A stretch of 64,000 nt of DNA from Bacteroidota bacterium (GCA_947476145.1 CANJPH010000008.1:19978-83977), one strand, 5' to 3'. Positions 37,193 through 46,649 are shown, numbered from the stretch's first letter. Translations and numbers: made by a program. The notes: generated by a model not told the origin, from the sequence alone.

Positions 37193-38509
37193 TCAATTAC
37201 GAGTTACTTCCGCCACTAAAAATATACTGCCAATCACAATGATTAGATCGTTAGGGTTGGCATTTTTTTTGGCAGTTGCTAATGCTAGATTTACATTTTC
37301 AAATTCTAATCCCTGTAATCCATTTGCTGTGGCGATGGCTGCCAATTCAATGGATGGCAATGCTCTTGGTAAATGCGATTGGGTAAAATAATAACTTGCA
37401 TTTTTAGGGAGTAGGGCCAGTACAGCATTTATATCCTTGTCTTTTACCATACCCGTTATAATATGCAGTTGTTGATAGTGTAAGGTGTCTAATTGTTCTA
37501 AAAGTGCTCTTATGCCATGTTCATTATGTGCGACATCTAATACGACTCTTGGATTTTCTTGAATACATTCCCAACGGCCCATTAATCCTGTATTCTTTTT
37601 GACCTTTTTTAAGGCGGTTAGCACTTTAGAAGCTTTCAAGGTCCAACCCATTTGCGATAGCAATTGAACAGCTAATAAAACGCCTCTTAAATTTTTAGAT
37701 TGGTATTTGCCAGGTAAATCACATTCAATGGTGAAGTTTTTTGTAAATAGTGGGGCATCCAATAAATGTATTAGTGGCTGATTAAATTCAAATAAGGCAG
37801 ATTGCCAATTATTTTGGAAAGATTGAAATTGTAAAAAATCTTCAGCATCATAAATGGGGGCTTCTAATGCCTTTGCCTTTTCATCAAATACAGTTTTTGT
37901 TTCAGGGATCATTTCACTAATTACAACCGGTGTATCCTTTTTTATAATACCTGCTTTTTCAGCGGCTATTTTTGGTAAAGTATCACCTAGTAAGGCCATA
38001 TGATCCCAACCAATATTAGTGATGATACTTAATTCTGGGGAAATAACATTGGTACTATCAAGTCTTCCACCCAATCCAGTTTCTATGATGGCGATATCAC
38101 ATTTATTTTCTGCAAAATATTCAAATGCCATCCCCACGGTAAGTTCAAAAAAAGAAGGTTCAATTTCATCTATCAAATTTTTCATCCGGTTGGTAAAGGA
38201 CGTGACAAATTCCTTTGAACACATTTCCCCATTAACCTTGATACGTTCTCTGAAGTCATATAAATGTGGCGAGGTATACAAGCCTGTGGTATATCCCGCT
38301 TCCTGAAATATGGATGCCAACATATGACTGGTAGAACCTTTTCCATTGGTACCCGCTACGTGTATGGTTTTGAATTTTCTTTCGGGGTTGCCTAAATATT
38401 TACAAATGGAAATAGTGTTGTCTAAATCATTTTTAATGGCTGCAGCACCAATTCTACTAAACATGGGTAAACGACTATATAAATAGTCAATGGTATCTTG
38501 GTAGGACAT
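37193..38509 (-). CDS. folC: Bifunctional folylpolyglutamate/dihydrofolate synthase
   Basis: FolC adds glutamate to dihydropteroate and to reduced folates. The 438-residue protein shows the Mur-ligase fold: P-loop VAGTNGKGST (51-60), GLYTSPHLYDFRERI, the second ATP motif ETGLGGRLDSTNVI, ITNIGWDHMALLGDT and DVAHNEHG in the C-terminal domain. It lies 20 bases after the TonB-like gene and is cotranscribed with it. Confidence 0.96.
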   Translation of the reverse strand: MSYQDTIDYLYSRLPMFSRIGAAAIKNDLDNTISICKYLGNPERKFKTIHVAGTNGKGSTSHMLASIFQEAGYTTGLYTSPHLYDFRERIKVNGEMCSKEFVTSFTNRMKNLIDEIEPSFFELTVGMAFEYFAENKCDIAIIETGLGGRLDSTNVISPELSIITNIGWDHMALLGDTLPKIAAEKAGIIKKDTPVVISEMIPETKTVFDEKAKALEAPIYDAEDFLQFQSFQNNWQSALFEFNQPLIHLLDAPLFTKNFTIECDLPGKYQSKNLRGVLLAVQLLSQMGWTLKASKVLTALKKVKKNTGLMGRWECIQENPRVVLDVAHNEHGIRALLEQLDTLHYQQLHIITGMVKDKDINAVLALLPKNASYYFTQSHLPRALPSIELAAIATANGLQGLEFENVNLALATAKKNANPNDLIIVIGSIFLVAEVTRN

Positions 38510-38529
38510 GAAAAGATTAGTCTAAAAAT

Positions 38530-39303
38530 TTATTGAACATCAAATTTAAATTTCACCGTAACTACCGAACTATGATCTGCTTTATCAAAGCTTATCTTTT
38601 TCAAATATTCTTTAATGGCAGTTTTGTATTTTGAATCGTTCGATGATGAACCTTTTGCAATTTGTGAAAAAGTACCAATGCCTTCAGGGCTTACTTGAAT
38701 ATCTGCATAAATAGTGGCAGGCTCCACGTCTCCGTTAAAGGAATATGCTTTTATTATTTTGCGATCTCCTTTTGTAACAAAAGGACCAGCAGCGCCTGTA
38801 TAGGCTTTGCCATTAATGCTTCCCCCTGCAACTCCCTGATCCCCTTTACCACCTGCTATGCCTTGGTCTTTTACATTATTATAACTATCCTGATTATTGC
38901 CCCCTTTGCCATTCCCACCTGCATATTTCCCCATAACGGCTTTTGGCTTTGTGGAAGCTTTTACAGTAGTAGACTTATTATTTTTTTTATCCTTGGAAGT
39001 TTTAATGGCTTCGTCATTAGCAGCGTCTGTAATTATATTTTCTGCATCAACTCCAGCACTTGCTACTTGCTTGTTAACGCCTTGTTCTGTTGCAGGTGCT
39101 TCCTGGCTTAAAGGAGGGATGTCACCCGCACCGGTTTCGCTATTGCCTAGGTTCACTTCCATAAAAGAGGGTTCGGGAGGAGTAATAATGGGTGCCGTTT
39201 TTTTCCATTCTAAAACAACAAATAAGCAAGCCAATACAATACATATGATTGTAGTGTATATACTAGCTTTTATATTTTTTTGTTGTTCAAAGTTGAGTGA
39301 CAT
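38530..39303 (-). CDS. TonB-like energy transducer with Gly-rich middle
   Basis: The 257-residue protein has one N-terminal membrane helix (about 13-28), an Ala/Gly/Asn-rich periplasmic stretch with GGNGKGGNNQ and IAGGKGDQGVAGGS, and a short C-terminal beta-alpha-beta tail (DIQVSPEG ... VTVKFKFDV). This is the Bacteroidota TonB pattern often found ahead of folC, but ExbB and ExbD genes, the usual partners, are absent. The C-terminal domain is short compared with E. coli TonB, so the call is by analogy. Confidence 0.7.
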   Translation of the reverse strand: MSLNFEQQKNIKASIYTTIICIVLACLFVVLEWKKTAPIITPPEPSFMEVNLGNSETGAGDIPPLSQEAPATEQGVNKQVASAGVDAENIITDAANDEAIKTSKDKKNNKSTTVKASTKPKAVMGKYAGGNGKGGNNQDSYNNVKDQGIAGGKGDQGVAGGSINGKAYTGAAGPFVTKGDRKIIKAYSFNGDVEPATIYADIQVSPEGIGTFSQIAKGSSSNDSKYKTAIKEYLKKISFDKADHSSVVTVKFKFDVQ

Positions 39304-39312
39304 GGTATAAAA

Positions 39313-40074
39313 TTAATGTAAAAATACATCATAACCCAATCTGCAAAGTGTTGCAATAATCACAAAAAGGAATACAGTTCGTATAAATTTGTTCCCCTTT
39401 GCTATGGCCATCCTAGAACCAATAATACCTCCTAATGCGTTAGCAATTGCCATGGGTATGGCAATAGACCATAAAATGGCTCCTTTCAAGGTAAACAAAA
39501 CAATGGAACCTAAATTGGTGGCCAGGTTTACCAGTTTAGCATGTGCATTGGCTTGTAAAAAATCATAACCCAGCCAGCTGATAAATGCAATAACCAATAA
39601 ACTTCCTGCACCTGGGCCAATAAATCCATCATAAAAACCAAGCACCAAACATATTAGTATGCCCTTATACAAAGGGAATGTTAAATTTTCTTGCTTAGCT
39701 TCTTGTCCAAAATCTTTCTTGGTAAAGGTATAAATGGCTACTCCAATAAGTACAACCAAAATAACCGGTTTCATAAAAACATTGCTCATTTTTGTCAAAC
39801 AAAATGAACCAATATAAGAAGCAACAAAAGCGGTGCAACTAAATGCCATTATTCTTACAATAGGTATTTTAACTCTTTTTAAAAAAGTAATGGCAGCAAA
39901 AAAAGTACCAGAAAAGGACGGAATTTTTAAAGAACCTATTACTTGTGCAACTGAATGATGGGGAAGTAAAATAAGTCCGACAGGTGTTTGAATGAGCCCT
40001 CCACCACCAACAATAGCATCTACAAATCCTGCAAAAAAAGCAACAACACATAAAATTAAAGTAATGCTATCCAT
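39313..40074 (-). CDS. TauE/SafE-family membrane transporter
   Basis: The 253-residue protein has about seven to eight hydrophobic helices. It begins with the family signature FFAGFVDAIVGGGGLIQTPVGLIL (split: AGFVDAIVGGGG at 15-26) and contains a repeat-like GFYDGFIGPGAGSLLVIAF in its second half. Members export sulfite, sulfonates or other organic anions. Its start overlaps the EamA gene by 8 bases. No substrate can be assigned, although sulfonate metabolism would fit a sulfonolipid-making relative. Confidence 0.92.
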   Translation of the reverse strand: MDSITLILCVVAFFAGFVDAIVGGGGLIQTPVGLILLPHHSVAQVIGSLKIPSFSGTFFAAITFLKRVKIPIVRIMAFSCTAFVASYIGSFCLTKMSNVFMKPVILVVLIGVAIYTFTKKDFGQEAKQENLTFPLYKGILICLVLGFYDGFIGPGAGSLLVIAFISWLGYDFLQANAHAKLVNLATNLGSIVLFTLKGAILWSIAIPMAIANALGGIIGSRMAIAKGNKFIRTVFLFVIIATLCRLGYDVFLH

Positions 40075-40972
40075 TTATTTTTTTTGATGGCCATGTATTT
40101 ATTACAATACCCGATATAATAATGAGTCCACTAATCAGTTGAAAATTAGTAAATTTTTCATTTAATAACCAAACCGCTTCAATGGAACTTAATAAAGGGA
40201 TCAAAGTACCAAATAATGCCGTTTTACTGGCGCCTAATTTGTGTATTGCACTATTCCAAAAAAAATAGGAAATGGTTGAATTGCCAATACCAATATATAG
40301 CACTACATAAAGAAATTGTAAATTAAAAACAACGGGCTGCACATAGAGAGATTCGTAAATACTAAAGGGCAATAATAGGATGGCGCCAATGGCAAATAAA
40401 ACAAACAAAAAGCTATTGCTAGATATGCCAACTGGCTTTTTGCGTACAAATACATTGTAAGTGCCAAAACAAATACCAGCGGCCACCATCCATAAATCAC
40501 CTGTTGAAAATCTAAAATTTGTGATGCTGGTCATTTGACCTTTGGTAATTAAAAACACAATGCCAATTAAACCTAGAACAATGCCAGCAATATTTTTCCA
40601 ATGTAGTTTTTCGTTTACAAAAATGGCAGCTAATACGGTGGCCACAATAGGATGAATCACCGATCCAATTAAAGCCATATTAATAGCGGTAGTATAGTGA
40701 CCAGCTGTATAAATTAAAGTATTGTAAATAGCAAAACCCACTAATCCCATCCAGAAAAAATAAACTTTATTATTTAAAATAATGGGTAACTCTTTTTTAA
40801 AATTAACATAGGATAAGGGAAACATAATGAGGGTTGCAATAGTCCATCTATAAAAGGCTATTGATATTGGGCCCGCTAAATGAATTGCGTATCTAGAAAT
40901 AACAAAGTTACCTGACCAAATTACACAAGCGATAATGGCAAAAATAGCACCTATTTGATTGTTTCTTTTCAA
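40067..40972 (-). CDS. EamA/DMT-family transporter
   Basis: The 301-residue protein has ten predicted helices in two EamA repeats (WSGNFVISRYAI at 20-31 and the second from LWMVAAGICFGTYNVF). The start codon is TTG: no in-frame ATG or GTG lies upstream close by, the next ATG would lose the first helix, and translation from TTG gives MKRNNQIG then the first helix. It is cotranscribed with the radical SAM gene (24 bases upstream) and overlaps the TauE gene downstream. Substrate unknown. Confidence 0.9.
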   Translation of the reverse strand: MKRNNQIGAIFAIIACVIWSGNFVISRYAIHLAGPISIAFYRWTIATLIMFPLSYVNFKKELPIILNNKVYFFWMGLVGFAIYNTLIYTAGHYTTAINMALIGSVIHPIVATVLAAIFVNEKLHWKNIAGIVLGLIGIVFLITKGQMTSITNFRFSTGDLWMVAAGICFGTYNVFVRKKPVGISSNSFLFVLFAIGAILLLPFSIYESLYVQPVVFNLQFLYVVLYIGIGNSTISYFFWNSAIHKLGASKTALFGTLIPLLSSIEAVWLLNEKFTNFQLISGLIIISGIVINTWPSKKING

Positions 40973-40996
40973 GTGATAGAGATGCGTTTAGCAAAA

Positions 40997-42301
40997 TTAA
41001 TGGTGCGCAAAGTTTTGTGTAAAGTCTCCTTTTATTCTTTCAATAGGCGGGTTGAAATATCCAAATTTCAAATCAGGAAATTCTTCTTGAATCAATTCCA
41101 TCATTTGCTTAATGCCCATGATTTCACCCATTTCCGTAAATCCAATTTTTCCTAAGTACCAATCTGGATCAATGTTAAAATTTCTCCACTGAATCATTTT
41201 TAAACCAGTGTCTTTAATAAATTTTCTTAATGCCTCATATTCTTCCACACTGTCTGTCATACCTGGAAATACAAAATAATTAATGCTTGTCCATTTTCCT
41301 GCAGCAGACATCACACGTACACTTTCTTTTATATCGGCAAATGTGTAATTATTTGGACGGTAATAAGCATTGTATACATCTTCACGCGCCGAATTCATAC
41401 TTACACGTAAACTATCCAATCCTGCTGCCGCTAATTGTGCAACTGCTTTTGGATCGGAGCCGTTGGAGTTAATATTAATACTTCCTTTATCGGTATGCTT
41501 TCTAATTTCAATAATGGCTTCCTTAATGGTTTCCCACATTAATAAAGGTTCGCCTTCACAACCCTGTCCAAAACTAACAATAGGGAAGGGCGCACTCATT
41601 AAATGGGGCACGGTATATTCCACTACTTCTGCTGCGGTGGGCTTAAAGGTTAAACGGTCTTGGGTTGAAATAATTTCTTCCTCCAGTGGTTGAAAGGAAA
41701 TACATCCAATACAATTGGCGTTACAAGCAGGAGAAATAGGAATAGGACATTCCCAACGGCCCATGGCTAAGTTACGCGCTGCAGGACAGGTATAGGTTTG
41801 ACAGCAGTTTTCCATTAAATGCTTTACCAATCGGTTATGACTATATAATGAAAGTAATTTTTGTGTTCCTGCATCAATGGTGTCTTGATCATATCCTTCA
41901 CAATCCTGTCTAATATCTTTTTCAATTCTTACTGCTGGTACATAATTTTTACCATCCAACCAACCCACAGCGGTATAGCAGAATAAGGGTAAAGTGGGTG
42001 CCTCTGGATCCAATGTTTCATAGGCGGAAACATATAATCCAGTGTGCGCTGGAGGAATAAAGGCAGCCACTGCCCAACCCAATTGACAAAGGCGCATTTC
42101 CCCTGTTTCTACATCAATACCAATCCCACGACGACCTGGCAATTCATACAAATTACCACCTTCTGGAAGTTCAATCCAATCCTCCACTGGTATAGGATAT
42201 GCGTCCCAGCCAGCTCGTCCTGCTGAATATAAGCTGGTGTCTTCAAATATTTGGCCTTCGCCATCGGAATATAATAAATAAGGGGAGGTGGTTATTGACA
42301 T
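40997..42301 (-). CDS. Radical SAM protein of unknown substrate
   Basis: The 434-residue enzyme carries the radical SAM triad Cys193, Cys197, Cys200 (CNANCIGC) about midway, followed by the GEPLLM-type turn (CEGEPLLMWETI) and SININSNGSDP. The N-terminal 180 residues form a family-specific domain with further cysteines (CCQTYTC at 166-172, and Cys185) that could bind an additional cluster. I do not recognise a characterised subfamily. It heads a small operon with two transporters, which may move its product or substrate. Confidence 0.85.
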   Translation of the reverse strand: MSITTSPYLLYSDGEGQIFEDTSLYSAGRAGWDAYPIPVEDWIELPEGGNLYELPGRRGIGIDVETGEMRLCQLGWAVAAFIPPAHTGLYVSAYETLDPEAPTLPLFCYTAVGWLDGKNYVPAVRIEKDIRQDCEGYDQDTIDAGTQKLLSLYSHNRLVKHLMENCCQTYTCPAARNLAMGRWECPIPISPACNANCIGCISFQPLEEEIISTQDRLTFKPTAAEVVEYTVPHLMSAPFPIVSFGQGCEGEPLLMWETIKEAIIEIRKHTDKGSININSNGSDPKAVAQLAAAGLDSLRVSMNSAREDVYNAYYRPNNYTFADIKESVRVMSAAGKWTSINYFVFPGMTDSVEEYEALRKFIKDTGLKMIQWRNFNIDPDWYLGKIGFTEMGEIMGIKQMMELIQEEFPDLKFGYFNPPIERIKGDFTQNFAHH

Positions 42302-42317
42302 GGGGTAAAGGTAATAT

Positions 42318-42887
42318 TTAATTAGAAGTCAATTGCTTTGCGATGGCAATTTGCTCGGTACAAAAAGTATTAAATTCCAAGGTGACGCTTTCACTGACAG
42401 GCTCGTTAATGTCTTTTTGGATTAATTTATTGTTTTTAAAATCAATGGTAATTACATCGTCTTTAATAATTGCATTTTGTATAGCACCCCAAGGGAAGAA
42501 TTTCTTTGGAAAAGTGTTTACTATAATACCAGTTGGGTCAAAAGCAATTTCGTAAGGAAACTTTACCTGACGTTCAAATAAGGCACCTATTAAAAATATA
42601 CCCGATATGATAAGGGCTTTAGGAAGTAATAACCAACCCCAGCTTGCGAATAGAAGCCCTAAACGATAATAAGGGATCCCTCCATTTTTCTTTTGAAAAT
42701 AACAATAAATGCTCCAACTAATAATGGAAGTGATAATGGCATATACCAAACTTGGCATATTAAAAAACCCCTTATAAAGCCCAAATGAAAAGCCTGAAAC
42801 ACTTAAAAGCAACATGAACTGGCTAATCCTATCTACGTTCTTAAAATCGGGACTTTTGCAAACAATGATATAGTCAAATAGGCGCAT
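42318..42887 (-). CDS. Membrane protein with three to four helices and a PH-like tail
   Basis: No named family. The 189-residue protein has hydrophobic segments at about 24-40, 45-63 and 80-100, then a soluble C-terminal beta-rich part with WGAIQNAIIKDDVITIDF and VTLEFNTF, which resembles bacterial PH (YcxB-like) domains. It is 16 bases upstream of the radical SAM gene on the same strand, so it may belong to that operon. Function unknown. Confidence 0.7.
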   Translation of the reverse strand: MRLFDYIIVCKSPDFKNVDRISQFMLLLSVSGFSFGLYKGFFNMPSLVYAIITSIISWSIYCYFQKKNGGIPYYRLGLLFASWGWLLLPKALIISGIFLIGALFERQVKFPYEIAFDPTGIIVNTFPKKFFPWGAIQNAIIKDDVITIDFKNNKLIQKDINEPVSESVTLEFNTFCTEQIAIAKQLTSN

Positions 42888-42913
42888 AAAATGTATTTAT
42901 CTTAATGTTAAAA

Positions 42914-42947
42914 TTTGGTGCAATTTAAGCCCATTTGGTTAACTTTG
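42914..42947 (+). promoter_or_regulatory. Promoter of the ccmE-ccmF operon
   Basis: TTTG (42914-42917) and TAACTTTG (42940-42947) lie 22 bases apart. The -7 box ends only 4 bases before the ATG, which predicts a nearly leaderless mRNA. Confidence 0.6.
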
Positions 42948-42951
42948 CGCT

Positions 42952-43362
42952 ATGAAGAAAACGCATATTGTATTATTGGTACTCATTGCAGTTGCAATAG
43001 TAGTACTTATTAGCTATACGGGGGATTTAAGTAGTTATGAAACAGTGGGTTCTGCAAAACAAAAACCGGGGAAATTTTTAAATTTAATTGTGAAAATGGA
43101 TACCTCGGTAAAAGTGCAATACGATCCAGTGAAGGACCCCAATTATTTAAAATTTGCAGTACAAGATAGCTTAGGAGGTAAAATATCGGTGGTTTATCAC
43201 AATACCATGCCAACGGATATGGAAAAGTCGGAGCGTTTGGTATTAAAAGGGAAGGTGCAGGGAGATGTGTTTGAATGTTCAAGCATTGTTTTAAAATGTC
43301 CTTCCAAATACAAGGACAATCCCAATGCCAATAAGAACCAACCCGTTACCATCACCGAGTAA
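42952..43362 (+). CDS. ccmE: Cytochrome c maturation protein CcmE, CxxxY type
   Basis: CcmE is the periplasmic haem chaperone. The 136-residue protein has an N-terminal membrane anchor (5-22) and an OB-fold (FLNLIVKMD, VVYHNTMP, LVLKGKV). In the classic protein a His binds haem covalently in HxxxY; here the equivalent position is Cys116 in CPSKY (Cys116-Tyr120). This CxxxY form is known from the reduced 'system I-star' of archaea and some sulfate reducers. It is 17 bases from ccmF. Confidence 0.93.
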   Translation: MKKTHIVLLVLIAVAIVVLISYTGDLSSYETVGSAKQKPGKFLNLIVKMDTSVKVQYDPVKDPNYLKFAVQDSLGGKISVVYHNTMPTDMEKSERLVLKGKVQGDVFECSSIVLKCPSKYKDNPNANKNQPVTITE

Positions 43363-43379
43363 TTTTATAAAATTTATTA

Positions 43380-45884
43380 ATGAATACAGCAACCAACCCA
43401 GCAGCAGCGCAATTTATTGGTGAAAACTTACTGCCTGGACAATTAGGATATATTTTTATCATTGTTTCGGTAGTAGCTTCTTTAGTTGCCACTTTTAGTT
43501 TTGCAAAAGCTTTTTATACCAATGATATTACACAACAAAATAGTTGGCAACGTTTAGCCAATATCGCTTTCATTGTAGAGTCTGTAATGGTATTTGCATG
43601 TTTTGGTGTTTTGTTTTATGTTATTTCTAATCATTTGTTTGAATACAAGTATGCATACATGCATAGTGACAAAAACCTGCCTTTTGAATATTTATTAAGT
43701 TGTTTTTGGGAAGGTCAGGAGGGTAGTTTTTTACTATGGAGTTTTTGGCATTGTGTTTTAGGCTTAATCATTATGAATACTTCTAAAAAATGGAAGCAGG
43801 AATCATATGGTGCATTAATGGTGATTAGTTTTACTCAATTTTGTTTAGCAACGATGGTAGTGGGTTTATATATTTTTGATTTAAAATTAGGCAGCAGTCC
43901 ATTTATTTTATTGCGTAACGAAATGAACTGGCCCATTTTAGCTAGACCCGATTATTTAGCTTTAGTTAAGGATGGTACCGGTTTAAATACTTTATTACAG
44001 AACTATTGGATGGTTATACATCCACCTATCTTATTTCTTGGTTTTGCTTCAACTACAGTTCCTTTTGGTTTCGCTGTGGCGGGTTTATTAAAGAAAGATC
44101 ATAAATGGGTTACACCTACTTTACCATGGGCTACTTTTTCGGCGGGGATTTTAGGCTTAGGCATTATGATGGGTGCAGCATGGGCTTATGAAAGTTTAAC
44201 CTTTGGAGGTTATTGGGCATGGGATCCGGTAGAAAATGCTTCACTGGTACCTTGGTTAACCTTGGTGGCTGCTATTCATACGGCTATGATATATCGAAAA
44301 ACAGGCACTGGTTTAAAAGCCACCTACTTGTTTTTTGGAATCAGTTTTTTATTAGTGATTTATTCAACCTTCTTAACAAGAAGTGGAATTTTAGGTGACA
44401 CTTCCGTTCATGCATTTACCGATTTAGGAATGAATGCACAGTTGCTTTCTTTCTTGCTCATTTTTGTAGTGCCTTTCTTTATTTTATTTTTTGTACGTTA
44501 TACGAGTTTAAAAGAGCCAAATAAAGAAGATGATATTGACAGCAGAGAATTTTGGATGTTAGTAGGTTCATTGGTTTTATTTTTATCCGCTTTAGTGATT
44601 ATTTCAATTACCTCCATCCCGGTGTACAATAAATTGTTTGGACAAAAAGTAGCACCATCCGAAGATCCAATGTTTGCCCACAATCAGGTGCAATTATATG
44701 TAGCTATTATCATTGGGGTGCTTACTGCAGTTGGACAATATTTAAGTTATAAAGGAGGGGCGATTAAAGGAAGCTTTTGGAAAAAAATGAGCCTGCCATT
44801 AATCATTACTGTTTTATTAAGTTGTATTTTACTTTGGTTGGTGCCTATTACTTTTAATGATAAAGGGATTGGTTTTCAGGTGGCACTTTGCGTTGCTTTG
44901 GTCACTTCCATTTATACGGTGGTTGCCAATGCGCATTATTGGTTGGTAATCTTAAAAGGAAAATTAAAATCTGCTGGTGCGAGTATAGGGCATATAGGAT
45001 TTGGTTTAGTATTGGTGGGTATATTAATTTCTTCTTCTAATAAAAAAGTATTAAGCTGGAATACAACTGGAATAAATGTAATTCAGTCTAATCCAAAAGA
45101 TAAAAATCCAGCAGGTAATCCCATGGAGAATCTAACCCTGTTTGAAGGGATCGCCACCGATATGGATCGAAACCCTACTTCGGGCAATTTTAATTATCAA
45201 GTAACTTATGTGAGAGATACAGTGGATAGATTGGAAAAAAAGTTTTTTGAATTAAAGTTTGTTAAAAAAGCAGTTGGTGATGTTGCAAAAGATTCATTTT
45301 ATTTATATCCAGATGTTTTAAAAAATAATAAAGGGATGGAAGGCTTCTCGGCTAATCCGTCTTCAAAACATTATTGGAACAAAGATATTTTTGTGTATGT
45401 AACTTCTTTCCAAGATCATTCTAAAGAAGATACCATTCAATTTAAGCCCAATCAAATTAAAATTGGGGATTCCATTTTTTATAGCAATGGTTATGTAAAA
45501 CTGGAAAATGTAATTAAAAAGTCTAGTACTATTGGACAGGTGGGTGCGGACGAAGTGAGTTTACAAATGCTGGTTCGAAGTAAAGAAGGATTGGTTTATA
45601 ATGCAACTCCAAAAATAAAAATACAAGGACAGGAGTTAATCATGATGCCCGATACGGTGAAGGCACAAAATTTAATTTTGAACTTTAATGGCGTTGCAGA
45701 CAATGAAAAAAATATTTTAATTGTGGGTGTGAAAGAATCTGCTTCACTTACGAATTTAATTACCCTTAAAGTATATGAATTTCCCTTTATTAATGTGTTG
45801 TGGATTGGAGTGCTTGTCATGACCCTTGGTTTTGGAATGAGCACTTTTGCTAGGGCTAAACAATTAAGAAGTAAAAAAGAATAA
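43380..45884 (+). CDS. ccmF: Haem lyase CcmF/CcsA-type cytochrome c assembly protein
   Basis: The 834-residue multispanning protein attaches haem to apocytochrome c. The WWD periplasmic loop is intact (GAAWAYESLTFGGYWAWDPVENAS split at 265-287), as are WEGQEGSFLLW (110-120) and HPPILFLGF (214-222, haem-b His). A long soluble domain (about 560-810) precedes the last helix. Only ccmE lies beside it; ccmA, B, C, G and H are not in the window. It follows ccmE by 17 bases and ends 72 bases before the DUF4294 gene. Confidence 0.95.
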   Translation: MNTATNPAAAQFIGENLLPGQLGYIFIIVSVVASLVATFSFAKAFYTNDITQQNSWQRLANIAFIVESVMVFACFGVLFYVISNHLFEYKYAYMHSDKNLPFEYLLSCFWEGQEGSFLLWSFWHCVLGLIIMNTSKKWKQESYGALMVISFTQFCLATMVVGLYIFDLKLGSSPFILLRNEMNWPILARPDYLALVKDGTGLNTLLQNYWMVIHPPILFLGFASTTVPFGFAVAGLLKKDHKWVTPTLPWATFSAGILGLGIMMGAAWAYESLTFGGYWAWDPVENASLVPWLTLVAAIHTAMIYRKTGTGLKATYLFFGISFLLVIYSTFLTRSGILGDTSVHAFTDLGMNAQLLSFLLIFVVPFFILFFVRYTSLKEPNKEDDIDSREFWMLVGSLVLFLSALVIISITSIPVYNKLFGQKVAPSEDPMFAHNQVQLYVAIIIGVLTAVGQYLSYKGGAIKGSFWKKMSLPLIITVLLSCILLWLVPITFNDKGIGFQVALCVALVTSIYTVVANAHYWLVILKGKLKSAGASIGHIGFGLVLVGILISSSNKKVLSWNTTGINVIQSNPKDKNPAGNPMENLTLFEGIATDMDRNPTSGNFNYQVTYVRDTVDRLEKKFFELKFVKKAVGDVAKDSFYLYPDVLKNNKGMEGFSANPSSKHYWNKDIFVYVTSFQDHSKEDTIQFKPNQIKIGDSIFYSNGYVKLENVIKKSSTIGQVGADEVSLQMLVRSKEGLVYNATPKIKIQGQELIMMPDTVKAQNLILNFNGVADNEKNILIVGVKESASLTNLITLKVYEFPFINVLWIGVLVMTLGFGMSTFARAKQLRSKKE

Positions 45885-45956
45885 AACTTAATCAATTGTT
45901 AAAAGCTTTTGAATAAGGTTACTTTTTGTATTTTAGGGTATAAATATTAGCAGAAA

Positions 45957-46580
45957 ATGCTAAACATTATGAGGAAAGCAATTACATTTTCATTTGGTAT
46001 GTTTTTTTTATTGTGCCTGCACACCAATACGAGTGCACAGAAAGGACAATATGATACCATTCGAGTAACTGCATTTATTACAGCCCAAGGGGATACCATC
46101 CCTGAATCCTGGTTGCCTACAGTGGAAGTGACTACCAAACAATCTGCCGAAAATAAAGCCATGTGGGCTAGTTGGACCAGACTAAGAAATGCCGTGTATG
46201 TAACTTATCCTTATGCCTTAACGGCGGGTGTGGTCATAAATGATGTAAACGCACAATTAAGAGGTGTGTCCGATCCAAAGCAAAGAAAGCAAATTATAAA
46301 ATCTAGGGAAAAGGACTTAAAACGTGATTTTGCGGATAAAGTAACCCAGTTAAGTGTATACCAAGGAAAGGTTTTAATGAAATTGATAAATAGAGAAACA
46401 GGAAATAGTTGTTATGCATTAATAAAGGATTACAAGGGCGGCTTAAATGCTGGGGTTTGGCAAACAGTTGCCTTTTTGTTTGGCAGTAGTTTAAAACAAC
46501 AATACGATCCTTCTGGTGAAGATCAGCAGATTGAAATTTTTGTCAAAGAAGTTCGAAAATTATACGGTTATAAGAGTTAA
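45957..46580 (+). CDS. DUF4294 secreted protein
   Basis: The 207-residue protein has a signal peptide (hydrophobic FSFGMFFLLCLH, cleavage about residue 24 after TSAQ) and the DUF4294 body (DTIRVTAFITAQGDTIP, LRNAVYVTYPYA, SREKDLKRDFADKVTQLSVYQGKVLMKLINRETG), followed by WQTVAFLFGSSLKQQYDP. No function is established for this Bacteroidota family. ATG 45957 and ATG 45969 are both possible. A degenerate TATTTTAG with TTTG 17 bases before it lies 20 bases upstream. It precedes glnS by 69 bases. Confidence 0.85.
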   Translation: MLNIMRKAITFSFGMFFLLCLHTNTSAQKGQYDTIRVTAFITAQGDTIPESWLPTVEVTTKQSAENKAMWASWTRLRNAVYVTYPYALTAGVVINDVNAQLRGVSDPKQRKQIIKSREKDLKRDFADKVTQLSVYQGKVLMKLINRETGNSCYALIKDYKGGLNAGVWQTVAFLFGSSLKQQYDPSGEDQQIEIFVKEVRKLYGYKS

Positions 46581-46621
46581 TGAAACTAGCCAATTAGGTA
46601 GGTTTTTGGGGTAGGTTTTTG

Positions 46622-46629
46622 TACCTTTA
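46622..46629 (+). promoter_or_regulatory. Putative -7 box for glnS
   Basis: TACCTTTA differs by one base from TAnnTTTG and ends 20 bases before the glnS ATG. Confidence 0.4.
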
Positions 46630-46649
46630 CACGAATAGCGTGTCCCATT

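Noticed and set aside
38695..39310. Two antisense frames of 137-138 residues opposite the TonB-like gene
   Set aside because: They come from the skewed Gly/Asn/Lys codons of the real gene and carry no family motif.
42952..43362. ccmE as a pseudogene because the His is missing
   Set aside because: The CxxxY variant is a known functional form, and the reading frame and OB-fold are intact.
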